In this document: piece by piece, positions 17,186 through 25,847 of the stretch | Numbering within the stretch: the stretch's first letter is position 1 | Layout: every line of letters begins with the position of its first letter | Source: Microbacterium halophytorum | Lineage (GTDB): Bacteria; Actinomycetota; Actinomycetes; Actinomycetales; Microbacteriaceae | DNA length: 64,000 nt | Direction of reading: 5' to 3' | Assembly (NCBI RefSeq): GCF_002970975.1 | Contig: NZ_KZ672983.1 | Coordinates: forward strand, 124,001 to 188,000 | The notes under the pieces: model-generated | The model's database searches: none | What the model saw: the letters and a program-made list of their open reading frames with translations, nothing else | Told to the model about the DNA's origin: nothing | Position numbers and translations under genes: made by a program

Positions 17186-18069
17186 GAGATGTGCTCCTTC
17201 GAGGTGATCGCGGTGGTGTTCGATCTCCGGTGCGGTTGCGGTCGCACCGCTTCACGGGCACGCGGATAGTGCCCCGCGGCGTCGGCCCCAGACATGCCTG
17301 CTGAGTCGAAACCGGTATCGACGCTGACGCGCAAGCGGTCCGTACGCACGGAGGCACGTGAAAAGTCGATCGGAGTGCCGTCGCCGTCGTACGCGACGGC
17401 CTCAACGACGACGATCGGATGCCCGATCTCCACTTCGAGCAACGGCGCAAGGGTCCGATCCGCGACCGCTGCTTCGATGGTCCGGTGCATGCGGGCGATG
17501 CGCACTCCCGCGACACGAGTCACCGCGTTGTACAGGCTCGCCCGTGGTTCGCGCAGGTCCGGGACCAGGCCCGCAAAGCGACGCGGCATGTAATTGACGA
17601 CGTGCACGGCCGTGCGCGCACCGATCGCGCGCACACGCTCTAGGACGAACCCGTACCCGTCGGGTTCTCCTGCCTCGCCGCGACCGACGACAGCTGCCGC
17701 CCACGACGGCAGCGGCTCGATGCCCGAACGCAAGATGGTCGAAGTCAGCGCGCTGCGTCCATCCTCGCTGTACTCGCCGAGGAGACTCGGTGCCGACGGA
17801 AGAGTCCACGAAGACGGTCCTGGCAAGTGTGCGACGAACGCGCCCTTGCCCTGGCTGCGGGTCACGATGCCAGCCGTCTCAAGGTGCGACAGCGCTTCGC
17901 GCACGGTCGTCCGAGACACATCGAAATGTGCGCACAGTGCGTGTTCGCTCGGGAGTTTGTCCCCCTCACGCCACACGCCCTCGGCAACCGACGACTCGAT
18001 TGCACGCATGATCTGGAACCAGATCGGCGCTCCGGACGCACGATCAAGCTCGGCAACAGGCAACGTCAC
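17182..18069 (-). CDS. GntR/HutC-family regulator (UTRA domain)
   Basis: About 295 residues. The winged-helix domain (GAPIWFQIMRAIESSVAEGV, LPSEHALCAHFDVSRTTVREAL, GIVTRSQGKGAFV) is followed by a UTRA ligand domain (FVLERVRAIGARTAVHVVNYMP, then GHPIVVVEAVAYDGDGTPID). I place the start at GTG 18069, which has GGAGAG eight bases upstream; the open frame continues to a TTG at 18180 but that part would cover an operator-like palindrome. First gene of the 12-gene operon, so it probably autoregulates and senses a phosphorylated or free substrate. The C-terminal tail after UTRA is Arg-rich. Confidence 0.88.
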   Translation of the reverse strand: MTLPVAELDRASGAPIWFQIMRAIESSVAEGVWREGDKLPSEHALCAHFDVSRTTVREALSHLETAGIVTRSQGKGAFVAHLPGPSSWTLPSAPSLLGEYSEDGRSALTSTILRSGIEPLPSWAAAVVGRGEAGEPDGYGFVLERVRAIGARTAVHVVNYMPRRFAGLVPDLREPRASLYNAVTRVAGVRIARMHRTIEAAVADRTLAPLLEVEIGHPIVVVEAVAYDGDGTPIDFSRASVRTDRLRVSVDTGFDSAGMSGADAAGHYPRAREAVRPQPHRRSNTTAITSKEHIS

Positions 18070-18135
18070 AGCTTCGTCTCTCCATCGATACGAACCCGCC
18101 TGGATGTCGATAGGCAGCAACTCTGCTGCCGGCGG

Positions 18136-18182
18136 CTTGTACCTATCGTGGCGACGAACTTGTACTTCGACTAGAGACAAGT
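18136..18182 (-). promoter_or_regulatory. Operator-like repeats upstream of the GntR operon
   Basis: ACTTGT (18158-18163) and ACAAGT (18177-18182) form a perfect inverted repeat with a 13-base spacer. The left half is also part of a 7-base direct repeat CTTGTAC at 18136 and 18159. They lie about 67-113 bases upstream of GTG 18069. A GntR/HutC repressor site is the simplest reading. Confidence 0.45.
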
Positions 18183-18486
18183 GCTACGAAAGTCACGGAA
18201 GCTTGAGTTGTTGACGAATATCCTCATGATCTGGTGTTTTTACCCGAGCGCGTGTCGTCGCGAGCGATAAGGGCGCACCGAGTCCCGTCGAGATCGAAGA
18301 GCTCGACCAGACAAGTCGGCGACACTTGGCCACGCGCGTTGCCTTCAATCGAGGTGGGTCGTCACCGACGGTGCGATCCGACGAATTCGCACGGTGGGCG
18401 CGCGACATGCAGTTCACGACCAGCCGCGAGCGCTGCCTCACATCGCGCTGTCGCGGGTTCGACGTGACCTCAAGCGCGGCGCCGGA
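18183..18486. other. Intergenic stretch, no gene seen
   Basis: About 300 bases between the cellulase-like gene end and the GntR operon. Only Arg-rich or short frames occur on both strands. An AT-richer part near 18205-18245 (including GTTGACGAATATCC) may contain the promoter of the leftward operon, but I cannot place its boxes. Confidence 0.5.
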
Positions 18487-19797
18487 TCACCTCACTGCGA
18501 GGATCTCCGCATTCATTCCCACTTGCCACTCCCGCAGCTCCCACATCGGGTGGTGCGGGGCCGCGTTCGAGCCGAGGATCACGCCCCACACACCGCGTTC
18601 CAGCGCGGTGCGGATGCCGTGCTCCGCCAGGCCTCGGCCCACCTCGCCTTCCTCGAAACCGCCATGGAGCGGGGTGTAGCCGATCCATCCCTCGCCCACC
18701 AGGGCCGGCACGCCGCGCCAGCGGGCCCATTCCGCGATCGCGATCACGCGCGATTCGATCTCGCGCGCCATCACCTCGGCGAACGGCGCGTAGTGCTCGT
18801 TCAGCCACGCATCCCACGCCTCCGGATCAACCCAGTCGTAGCCGTAGATCATCTGGTTGGTGACGACGGTCGCGCGCATCTTCCAGCTGGCGGGGCGGCC
18901 ATACTCGGCGACCGACGGCGCGTCGGGTCGCAGGAGCGCCCGCAGCGCCTGGTTCGGGAAGCCCTCGGTTCCCTCAGATCGGATGTCGATGCGCTTCTGC
19001 AGCTCGTCGAGCACGCCGTAGCTGTAGACGTGGAGCTGCGCGGCGCCGAGCTCGCCCGGCACCTGGTGCATCGCCAGGTGCGGCGGTTTGCCGTAGCTGG
19101 CGGTCACGAGCAGATCCGGATGCGACTCGCGCAGACGCGTGACCGCCGCGCGGCCGGAGGGGTCGCCGATGAACGGGAGGATCGAGAAGTCGACCTCGTT
19201 GTGCAGCTCGACCAGCGCGATCGACTCGCGGTGGCCGTGATCCGTGAGCCAGGCGATCATCCGGTCCCACGCCCCAGCAAGCGCGTCGTACCTCGCCTCG
19301 AGCGGCACCGCGTCGATCGCCTCGAACCAGCGGGGCGACGCGGCGAAGGCAGGCGACTGTTGGTACTCCCAGCTGGCAAGCAGCACGACCATGCCGTGTC
19401 GGCGCGCGGCCTCGAACAGCTCCAGCGTGCGCCGGTACATGTCGACGCGGTAGCCGCCCGGGGTGTCGTACCACCTCGTGCGCTGCCCATAGTGGCCGCT
19501 CGGCGCGACCCCGAGGCCCTCGATCTCGAGGCCTGCCGCCATCTCGTCGAGGCCAAGACCGCCGAACAGCAGCATCGGCGCCGCGCAGATGCGGATGGCG
19601 TTGTAGCCGAGCGACGCTGCGTCCGCGACGGCAGCCTCGAGGTCGGCGTACGGCTGCCCCGGCCCCGCCTGCGTGTACCAGGAGAAGTCCCAGAGGGTGA
19701 TCGCCAGGCGCGCCGGAAGATGCGCCGGGATCGCTCCCGTCAGGCCGCCTGCCTGATCCTCCATGGCGCCGGCGCCCAGATACCGTTCTGCCGTCAT
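18487..19797 (-). CDS. Cellulase-like (clan A TIM-barrel) glycosidase
   Basis: 436 residues, no signal peptide, so probably cytoplasmic. A GH-A clan layout is visible: LAITLWDFSWYTQ at the start, VELHNEVDF near residue 195 (putative acid/base Glu after Asn) and ALVGEGWIGYTPLHGG near residue 375 (putative nucleophile Glu). It resembles proteins annotated as the cellulase-like family. ATG 19797 overlaps the stop of the DUF5107 gene (ATGA), so the two are translated together. It probably trims imported oligosaccharides. A long upstream frame is compositional noise from the neighbouring gene. Confidence 0.78.
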   Translation of the reverse strand: MTAERYLGAGAMEDQAGGLTGAIPAHLPARLAITLWDFSWYTQAGPGQPYADLEAAVADAASLGYNAIRICAAPMLLFGGLGLDEMAAGLEIEGLGVAPSGHYGQRTRWYDTPGGYRVDMYRRTLELFEAARRHGMVVLLASWEYQQSPAFAASPRWFEAIDAVPLEARYDALAGAWDRMIAWLTDHGHRESIALVELHNEVDFSILPFIGDPSGRAAVTRLRESHPDLLVTASYGKPPHLAMHQVPGELGAAQLHVYSYGVLDELQKRIDIRSEGTEGFPNQALRALLRPDAPSVAEYGRPASWKMRATVVTNQMIYGYDWVDPEAWDAWLNEHYAPFAEVMAREIESRVIAIAEWARWRGVPALVGEGWIGYTPLHGGFEEGEVGRGLAEHGIRTALERGVWGVILGSNAAPHHPMWELREWQVGMNAEILAVR

Positions 19798-22700
19798 CGG
19801 AGGGCTCCTTCCCGAGCCGCGGTGGCGCCCCGGCCTCGCTCGGCCCACTGTTCCAGCTCGTCCGCCCGCACGCCACGGCTGCCCGCCGTGTCGGAGCTGA
19901 ACGCGGACAGCTCCGGATGGGAGGTCTCGAAGTGGTCGACGCGGTCGCCCGATTCGCGCAGCGCGGCGGCACGCTCGTCGAGCGCGCGCCACGCGGCCGC
20001 CGCCCCTTCGACGTCGCCGAGCTCGAGGCGCGCGACGCCCTCCCAGTAGGTGTGCTCGCCGACCGCGCGCGGCGCGACCGCGAGCGGTGTCGGCGCGACG
20101 GCTTCCCGCCACGCGCTGAGCGCGCCTTCGGCGTCGCCCGCGGCGGCGCGCGCCCGCCCGAGCAGCACGTACCGCTCGACCGGGCGTTCGGCCGGATGGC
20201 GGCCCTCCCCCAGGTTCGCCGGCGGCGCGAAGCCCTGCTCGAGGGTCCGGGCGGCGCGGCCCGGGTCGGTTCCGATGAGCTCGGCGGCGACGGCGCACTC
20301 AGCTCTGTCGAACGCGGCGATCACGCGGCCTTCGCCTCCCTCGAACGGTCGGAACCGGCGGCCGCGCAGAATCGTGAGCGCCTCCTCGTGACGCCCGGCC
20401 CCGATCAAAAGCTCGACGAAGCGCACCGCCAGGTCGTCGCGCTCGAGCAGCAGCGATTCGTGCGCGAGCATCCTGGCCAAGCGCTTCTCGCCCCGGATGC
20501 CCCGGCCCTCGGCCAGCACGTCGCGCTCGAACACGAGCCGAGCATCCGGGCGCAGCGCGAGCGCCCGGGCGAGGGCGCCGTCCGCCCCCTCCTGGTCGCC
20601 CGTCGCTTCGAGCGCGATCGCCAGGTTGCGCCAGTCGACGGGGTCGTCCCCGCTCGCGGCACTCCGGAGTGCCTCCCGTGCGTTGTCACTGCGGCCCGCA
20701 TCGAGCAGCCACATGCCGAGGAGGCCCGCTGCCACCGTGTCGTCAGGATCGGCCCGCCGCGCCGCCACGAGAGCGTCGAGCTGGTCGAGCCCCGCGGGGA
20801 ACGCGAGCGCCCGCGGCGCCCGACGTGCCGCCGCCCGCTCGGCCGCCGCGGCCTCGGGCTGCCCGAGAGCGTCGTGCCACGCGGCGCGCAGGTAGTGCCG
20901 AATGGGGCCGCCCAGCCCGGCCGCAGGCACGCCGCGGACCTCCGATGCGGTCACCTCGAGGGCGAGCGCGAATGCCCCCGCCCGGGCGAGCTCGCAGCCG
21001 ACGTCCAACGCCGCGCGCGCGTCGAGCGGCTCGCCGCCGTCGAGGGCGCGCAGCACCGGATCGAGCGGGTCCGCCTGGAGCAGCGCGGGGAGCTGCTCTT
21101 CCAGCCGCCCGAGGGCGATCGCAGCGATGCGCTCCGCCTCCGGAATGCCTGCCGCGAGGCACGCGTGCTCGACGGCCGCGTTCCGTCGCCCCGCTCGCAG
21201 CGCGATCCGCGCGCGCCCGAGGTGGGACGGGGCAGCCCAGGCGGCGTTCCACGCGGCCTTGCCGAACGCGCGGTCGGCTGCATCAGCTTCTCCGAGTCGC
21301 TCGCACGCGAGGGCGAGCAGGTAGTGCGCCTCGCCATCACGCGGGTTGAGGTTGCGCCGGGTCAAGCGCGCGACCGCACGCTCGAGCGCTTCCCGCGCCG
21401 CGGCGTACTCCCCGCGGCGAAGGCGCCAAGCGCCGAGCGCGGTCAGCGCCCGGGAGTCGCCCGGATCGCGCTCCAGCGCCTCGTGCAGGTACGGGATCGG
21501 CGATCGGTTCGGGTGGCGGTACTGCGCGAGGTGCGTCGCGGTCACGACCAGCTCGTCGTTCGAGTCGGTCCGCCCCGGTTCATCCGGGGCCGTCGCGACC
21601 CAGGGTTCCGGCGCCCGTTCGGCGCGGGCCGACCAGCGCACGAGGTCCTCACCGCCGTGGCTCACGGTGAGGCTGAGCCCGGGCTCCGGGCCGGACTCGA
21701 CGTCCGCCGTGAACGGCGCATCCGGAGCCAGGTCGGCGTGCCAAACCGCGAGCGACTCGGCGTCGCGCTTCAGCTCGATGACTGCTCCGGGTCGTCGCGC
21801 CGTGGCGATCGCCGTGACGTGCGCGACGGCGCCGTCCATCCGCACGCCGACCGCCGCATCCGGCGTCGCCTGGCGGATCGGGCCGGTGCTGTGCACGGGG
21901 AACCACGTCTGCCGGAACCGCTTCGTCTCGCCCGGCAGGAGCCACGCGAAGTCGGGCTGGTTGTCGGTGTATACGCCCGCCATGAGCTCGACATAGGGGC
22001 CGTCGCCGTCCGTGAGCTGGTCGTCCCATGCACGACCGATCGGCCCGTCGCCCCACGTCCACTGCTTCTTCCCCGGCGAGATCGAGCGGTCGGCCCAGTG
22101 CACGAAGCCGGCGTCGGCGGCGTGGTCGTACCCACCGAAGAACGCACCGTCGGTGTCGGTGATCATGTACGAGCTCGGCACCGGAATGTTGCTGTAGAAA
22201 TCGATGCGGTCCGCGCCCTCGCGCTCCGCTGCGAGCGCCGGGTAGTCGACGCCGTAGTAGGGGCGGTCCGCGTGCGGGAACGCCGTGATCGCGCGACGGG
22301 CGTGGTCGGCGACGTACGCCACGTCGTCCGGGAAGAACGACTGGTAGCGCTCGTGCGCGCGAGCGGCGACGTTGGCCCACCAGAGGAACGTCTGCGGAAC
22401 ATCGGTGCGGTTGTGCAGGGTGACGTCGACCTCGAGCACGCTCGAGCCGGGGCGCAAGCGCACGCCGTGGGTGCCGCGCATGCGCTGCAGAGGGTCGAGG
22501 TCGCTGTGCCATACGACGACGGAGCCGTCGCCCTCGCGCTCGATATGCGTCTGAGTCGGCAGGAACGTCGCCGGCCGATGGTGCTGCGGCCAGTTGAACT
22601 CGATGCCGCCGGAGATCCACGGCCCCGTGACGCCGACGAGTGCCGGCTTGATGACGTTGTTGCGGTAGAGGAAGTCGTACCCGGCGACCTTGTCGTAGCC

Positions 22701-23018
22701 GATGTGGATCCGACCGCCGAGATCCGGCAGCAGCGTGAGGCGCACGTAGGCGTTCTCGAGGTGGATCGCCTGCCATTCCCGCGGGCGCTTCTCGTGCGAG
22801 ACGGAGTCGATGATCGGGAGCGGGTAGATCCGGCCGCTCGAGCCCTGGTACACGCGGCGGTCCAGGAACTGCGGGTACGGGTCGGGGTCGCCCGGTTCGT
22901 AGGTGTCGATCGTCAGCGGCTCGCTCCAACAGGCGACCCCGCCCGCCGCGAGGGCCTCGGCCTGGTCCTGGGGTGCGTCGGGAAGAATGATCCGGCTCGC
23001 GCGCGCTTCGTTCGTCAC
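19794..23018 (-). CDS. DUF5107 domain protein with TPR repeats
   Basis: 1074 residues. The first 380 or so match the DUF5107 type: REWQAIHLENAYVRLTLLPDLGGRI, DFLYRNNVIKPALVG, GGIEFNWPQHHRP and FLWWANVAA, a beta-sandwich module related to galactose-mutarotase-like folds. From about residue 500 helical TPR-type repeats run to the end (LTALGAWRLRRGEYAAAREALERAV and similar). No signal peptide. GTG 23018 is used, although GGAGG directly abuts it. It overlaps the cellulase-like gene and is divergent from the AraC gene, so it likely processes a carbohydrate under AraC control. Catalytic residues are not assigned. Confidence 0.82.
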   Translation of the reverse strand: MTNEARASRIILPDAPQDQAEALAAGGVACWSEPLTIDTYEPGDPDPYPQFLDRRVYQGSSGRIYPLPIIDSVSHEKRPREWQAIHLENAYVRLTLLPDLGGRIHIGYDKVAGYDFLYRNNVIKPALVGVTGPWISGGIEFNWPQHHRPATFLPTQTHIEREGDGSVVVWHSDLDPLQRMRGTHGVRLRPGSSVLEVDVTLHNRTDVPQTFLWWANVAARAHERYQSFFPDDVAYVADHARRAITAFPHADRPYYGVDYPALAAEREGADRIDFYSNIPVPSSYMITDTDGAFFGGYDHAADAGFVHWADRSISPGKKQWTWGDGPIGRAWDDQLTDGDGPYVELMAGVYTDNQPDFAWLLPGETKRFRQTWFPVHSTGPIRQATPDAAVGVRMDGAVAHVTAIATARRPGAVIELKRDAESLAVWHADLAPDAPFTADVESGPEPGLSLTVSHGGEDLVRWSARAERAPEPWVATAPDEPGRTDSNDELVVTATHLAQYRHPNRSPIPYLHEALERDPGDSRALTALGAWRLRRGEYAAAREALERAVARLTRRNLNPRDGEAHYLLALACERLGEADAADRAFGKAAWNAAWAAPSHLGRARIALRAGRRNAAVEHACLAAGIPEAERIAAIALGRLEEQLPALLQADPLDPVLRALDGGEPLDARAALDVGCELARAGAFALALEVTASEVRGVPAAGLGGPIRHYLRAAWHDALGQPEAAAAERAAARRAPRALAFPAGLDQLDALVAARRADPDDTVAAGLLGMWLLDAGRSDNAREALRSAASGDDPVDWRNLAIALEATGDQEGADGALARALALRPDARLVFERDVLAEGRGIRGEKRLARMLAHESLLLERDDLAVRFVELLIGAGRHEEALTILRGRRFRPFEGGEGRVIAAFDRAECAVAAELIGTDPGRAARTLEQGFAPPANLGEGRHPAERPVERYVLLGRARAAAGDAEGALSAWREAVAPTPLAVAPRAVGEHTYWEGVARLELGDVEGAAAAWRALDERAAALRESGDRVDHFETSHPELSAFSSDTAGSRGVRADELEQWAERGRGATAAREGALR

Positions 23019-23111
23019 CCTCCAACGCTAGGCAGGCATCCGCGGCGCCGACATGGGGGATGTCGCCGTCGACCTGGACGTTCCGCTGACAGCACGTGCC
23101 AGACTGGAGCC
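23019..23111. promoter_or_regulatory. Divergent promoter region, DUF5107 and AraC genes
   Basis: A 93-base gap between two start codons pointing away from each other. It must contain both promoters and probably the AraC-family binding site. I see no convincing -10/-35 pair or palindrome. Confidence 0.4.
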
Positions 23112-23975
23112 ATGGAGATCGCCGACGGCTTCGAACGGCAGCGCCTCAGCGTGCTGCCGCGCCCCCTTGTCGAGCAGGCCCTCAATCGCCCCGTCACGCG
23201 GCGGATGCTCGTCACCGATGCCGGATACTTCCCCGTCGCGCGGCACCATGGCAGGCACCGGCCGACCGGCGCCCGAGAGACCATCGTGATCGTGTGCGGC
23301 TCGGGCTCCGGCTGGGTCGAGATCGACGGCGCCCGCACCCGAGTCACTCGCGGCACGGCGTTGATCATCCCCGGCGGCACTCCCCACGCCTATGGCGCCG
23401 ACAATGACTCCCCCTGGACGATCTGGTGGTGCCATGTGCGCGGTACGGACGTTGCGGAGCTCGTGGAGGCCGCTGGCATCCGCCCTGGCGCACGCACGCT
23501 CGGGCTGCGCGCCCCGGAGCGCGTCACTGCGGTGCTCGACGAGATCGCCGTCTCGCTCTCGCGCGACACGACCCCCGCACGCATCGTGGCCGCGTCAGGG
23601 CTCGCGTGGAACCTCTTCACACTGCTTGCGGCCGATCGCGTGCTCCCCCACGAGGGCACGCCGCTCGAGCGCGCGATGCGGTACCTCGAGGAACGCGTCG
23701 ACAGCCAGGTGCAGGTTCCCGAGCTCGCAGCCCTCGTGGGCGTTTCACCGTCGCACCTCGCGGCGCTGTTCCGCGACGCCACCGGCGGTGGCGTGCTCGC
23801 CCACCACAACGGCCTCAAGATGGCCCGCGCCCGAACACTGCTCGACACCACCGACATGACAGTTGCCGAGATCGCCCGCGCCGTCGGCCGCGACGACCCC
23901 TTCTACTTCTCCCGCCAGTTCAGCCGCACTCACGGCATGAGCCCGCGCGCTTATCGCGAGATGCGGAAGGGGTGA
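23112..23975 (+). CDS. AraC-family transcription regulator
   Basis: 287 residues. An N-terminal AraC-type cupin sensor (ETIVIVCGSGSGWVEIDG, TALIIPGGTPHAYG, WWCHVRG) is followed by two helix-turn-helix motifs at the C-terminus (VQVPELAALVGVSPSHLAALF and MTVAEIARAVGRDDPFYFSRQF) and the final RTHGMSPRAYRE. ATG 23112 has CTGGAG five bases upstream. It is divergent from the DUF5107/cellulase-like pair and convergent with the ABC genes, and likely activates both in response to a glycan-derived sugar. Confidence 0.92.
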   Translation: MEIADGFERQRLSVLPRPLVEQALNRPVTRRMLVTDAGYFPVARHHGRHRPTGARETIVIVCGSGSGWVEIDGARTRVTRGTALIIPGGTPHAYGADNDSPWTIWWCHVRGTDVAELVEAAGIRPGARTLGLRAPERVTAVLDEIAVSLSRDTTPARIVAASGLAWNLFTLLAADRVLPHEGTPLERAMRYLEERVDSQVQVPELAALVGVSPSHLAALFRDATGGGVLAHHNGLKMARARTLLDTTDMTVAEIARAVGRDDPFYFSRQFSRTHGMSPRAYREMRKG

Positions 23976-23977
23976 CG

Positions 23978-24889
23978 TCAGCCCTTCGTCGCGCCGGCCG
24001 TCAGGTCTGCGCGCCAAAAGCGCTGCAGGCTCGACATCAGCACGACGAGCAGGATGACGGAGACCGCCGACCCCGCAACCACGAGCGCGTAGAACATCGG
24101 ATCGCGCTGCGTCTGACCGTTCCAGAGAGTCAGGCCGAGGGTCACCGGGAACGTCGTCGTCTCGTCGAGCATCACGAGCGGGAGCAGGTAATTGTTCCAG
24201 ATGGTGACGAACTGGAAGAGGAAGATCGTCACCATCGCCGGCATCATCATGCGCGTCGCGATCGTCGAGAAGATCCGGATCTCACCGGCACCGTCGAGGC
24301 GGGCGGCTTCGATCACCTCATCCGGCACCGATGAGGTCGCATGAATGCGCGCCAGGTAGACGCCGAAAGGGCTCACCATGCTCGGCAGCAGCACCGACCA
24401 GTACGTGCCGACGAGCCCGACCTCGTTCATGAGGAAGTAGAGCGGCAGCGCGATGACGGTCGCCGGCACCAGCACACCGCCCAGGATGATGCTGAAGAGC
24501 GTCTCGCGCCCGCGGAACGGGAACTTGGCGATCGCGTACCCGCACGCGGCGGCGAGGATCATTGCGACGAGCGCGCCGGCGCCCGAGTAGATGACGCTGT
24601 TCACGAGCCAGCGAGTGAAGATTCCGCCGTCCTGCGTGAACAGAGCCTGCAGGTTCGCCCAAGCCTGCGGGCTGTCGGAGAACCACAGGCCGAAGGTGCC
24701 GAAGAGGTCCCCGGGAGACTTCGTCGCCGCGATGAGCACCCACACGAGCGGAAGCGCGAAGTAGACCGCCGCGATCACGAGCGCGAAATTGACGACCACC
24801 GAGCCGGGCTCGAACGCGCGGCGGCGACGCGGCGCCTCCGGCCGGCCGAGCACCACGAGGGTCGTCGAGTTGCGGTTGGAACTCACCAT
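23978..24889 (-). CDS. Carbohydrate ABC permease, MalG type
   Basis: 303 residues, six membrane segments, EAA loop EVIEAARLDGAGEIRIFSTI near residue 200. ATG 24889 overlaps the end of the MalF-type gene by seven bases. Only two bases separate its stop from the convergent AraC gene. Part of the lipoprotein-MalF-MalG importer at 23978-27164; no ATPase gene lies nearby. Confidence 0.92.
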   Translation of the reverse strand: MVSSNRNSTTLVVLGRPEAPRRRRAFEPGSVVVNFALVIAAVYFALPLVWVLIAATKSPGDLFGTFGLWFSDSPQAWANLQALFTQDGGIFTRWLVNSVIYSGAGALVAMILAAACGYAIAKFPFRGRETLFSIILGGVLVPATVIALPLYFLMNEVGLVGTYWSVLLPSMVSPFGVYLARIHATSSVPDEVIEAARLDGAGEIRIFSTIATRMMMPAMVTIFLFQFVTIWNNYLLPLVMLDETTTFPVTLGLTLWNGQTQRDPMFYALVVAGSAVSVILLVVLMSSLQRFWRADLTAGATKG

Positions 24890-25788
24890 GCGCGGTTCCC
24901 CTTCCGGTTCACGACGCGCAGGAATCCGAACGACACCACGAAGCCGAGGAGGGCGACGACGACAGCCATCGCTGCCGCGAGGTTCGGGTTGCCCTGCGAG
25001 AAGGCCTGGTTGTACGCCGCGAGGTTCGGCGTATACGTCGAGCCGATGGCCGTGGTCAACGGCTGGAGCACGAGCGGCTCGACGAAGAGTTGCAGCGTGC
25101 CGATGATCGTGAAGACCGTGACCAGGATGATCGAAGGCCGCACAAGAGGCAGCTTGATGTGCCAGATCGTGTGCCAGGCGGACGCCCCGTCGACGCGCGC
25201 GGCCTCGTACAACTCCGCCGGGATCGCATCGAGCGCCGAGGCCAGGATCACCATGTTGTACCCCGCGAACACCCACAGCGAGATGTTCGCGATCGACAAC
25301 AGCACGACGTCGCCCGAGAGCGGGTCGATGCTGATGCCCCACGCGTCGAGGACCTGCAGAACGGGGCTCGTCGCCGGCACGTAGAGGAAGCCCCAGAGCA
25401 GGGTCGCGATCACTCCGGGAACACCGTACGGCGCGAAGGCGAACACGCGGAACACCTTCGGGAAGCGGGCCCTGCCCGAGTCGAGCAGCAGCGCGAGCAC
25501 CAACGCCGTCAGCACCATCATCGGCACCAAGATGGCCGAGAAGGCGACCAGGCGCAGAAGGCTGGCGACGAAGGTCGGCTCGGAGAACGCGCGTACGTAG
25601 TTTCCGAAGAGCACGAACGTCGTCTCCGGCGGGCCGAACCCGAGGCCGGAGCTCTCGGTTGCGAACAGGCTCTGCACGACCGCGTAGACGATCGGAGCCA
25701 CGAAGAACGCCGTGAACATCACGACGAACGGCAGCACGAGCACCCAGATGGCGCGCGGCATGCGACGAGTGCGAGTGCGAGTAGACAA
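24883..25788 (-). CDS. Carbohydrate ABC permease, MalF type (TTG start)
   Basis: 301 residues with six membrane segments and EAA loop ELYEAARVDGASAWHTIWHI near residue 205. The start is chosen as TTG 25788 because GGAGG lies exactly seven bases before it; the first ATG is nine codons further in and has no ribosome site. Large frames upstream are shadows of the binding-protein gene. Works with the MalG-type permease and the lipoprotein at 25848-27164. Confidence 0.9.
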   Translation of the reverse strand: MSTRTRTRRMPRAIWVLVLPFVVMFTAFFVAPIVYAVVQSLFATESSGLGFGPPETTFVLFGNYVRAFSEPTFVASLLRLVAFSAILVPMMVLTALVLALLLDSGRARFPKVFRVFAFAPYGVPGVIATLLWGFLYVPATSPVLQVLDAWGISIDPLSGDVVLLSIANISLWVFAGYNMVILASALDAIPAELYEAARVDGASAWHTIWHIKLPLVRPSIILVTVFTIIGTLQLFVEPLVLQPLTTAIGSTYTPNLAAYNQAFSQGNPNLAAAMAVVVALLGFVVSFGFLRVVNRKGNRAW

Positions 25789-25847
25789 TGCGGGTCCTCC
25801 CGGCCGCAGGCGCCGGTCGCTTCCGACCGCCGCCTGCGTGCCAGTGT

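Noticed and set aside
19917..23975. Plus-strand frame of 1352 residues
   Set aside because: Only the last 287 residues (from 23112) are a real AraC regulator; the rest is antisense of the DUF5107 gene.
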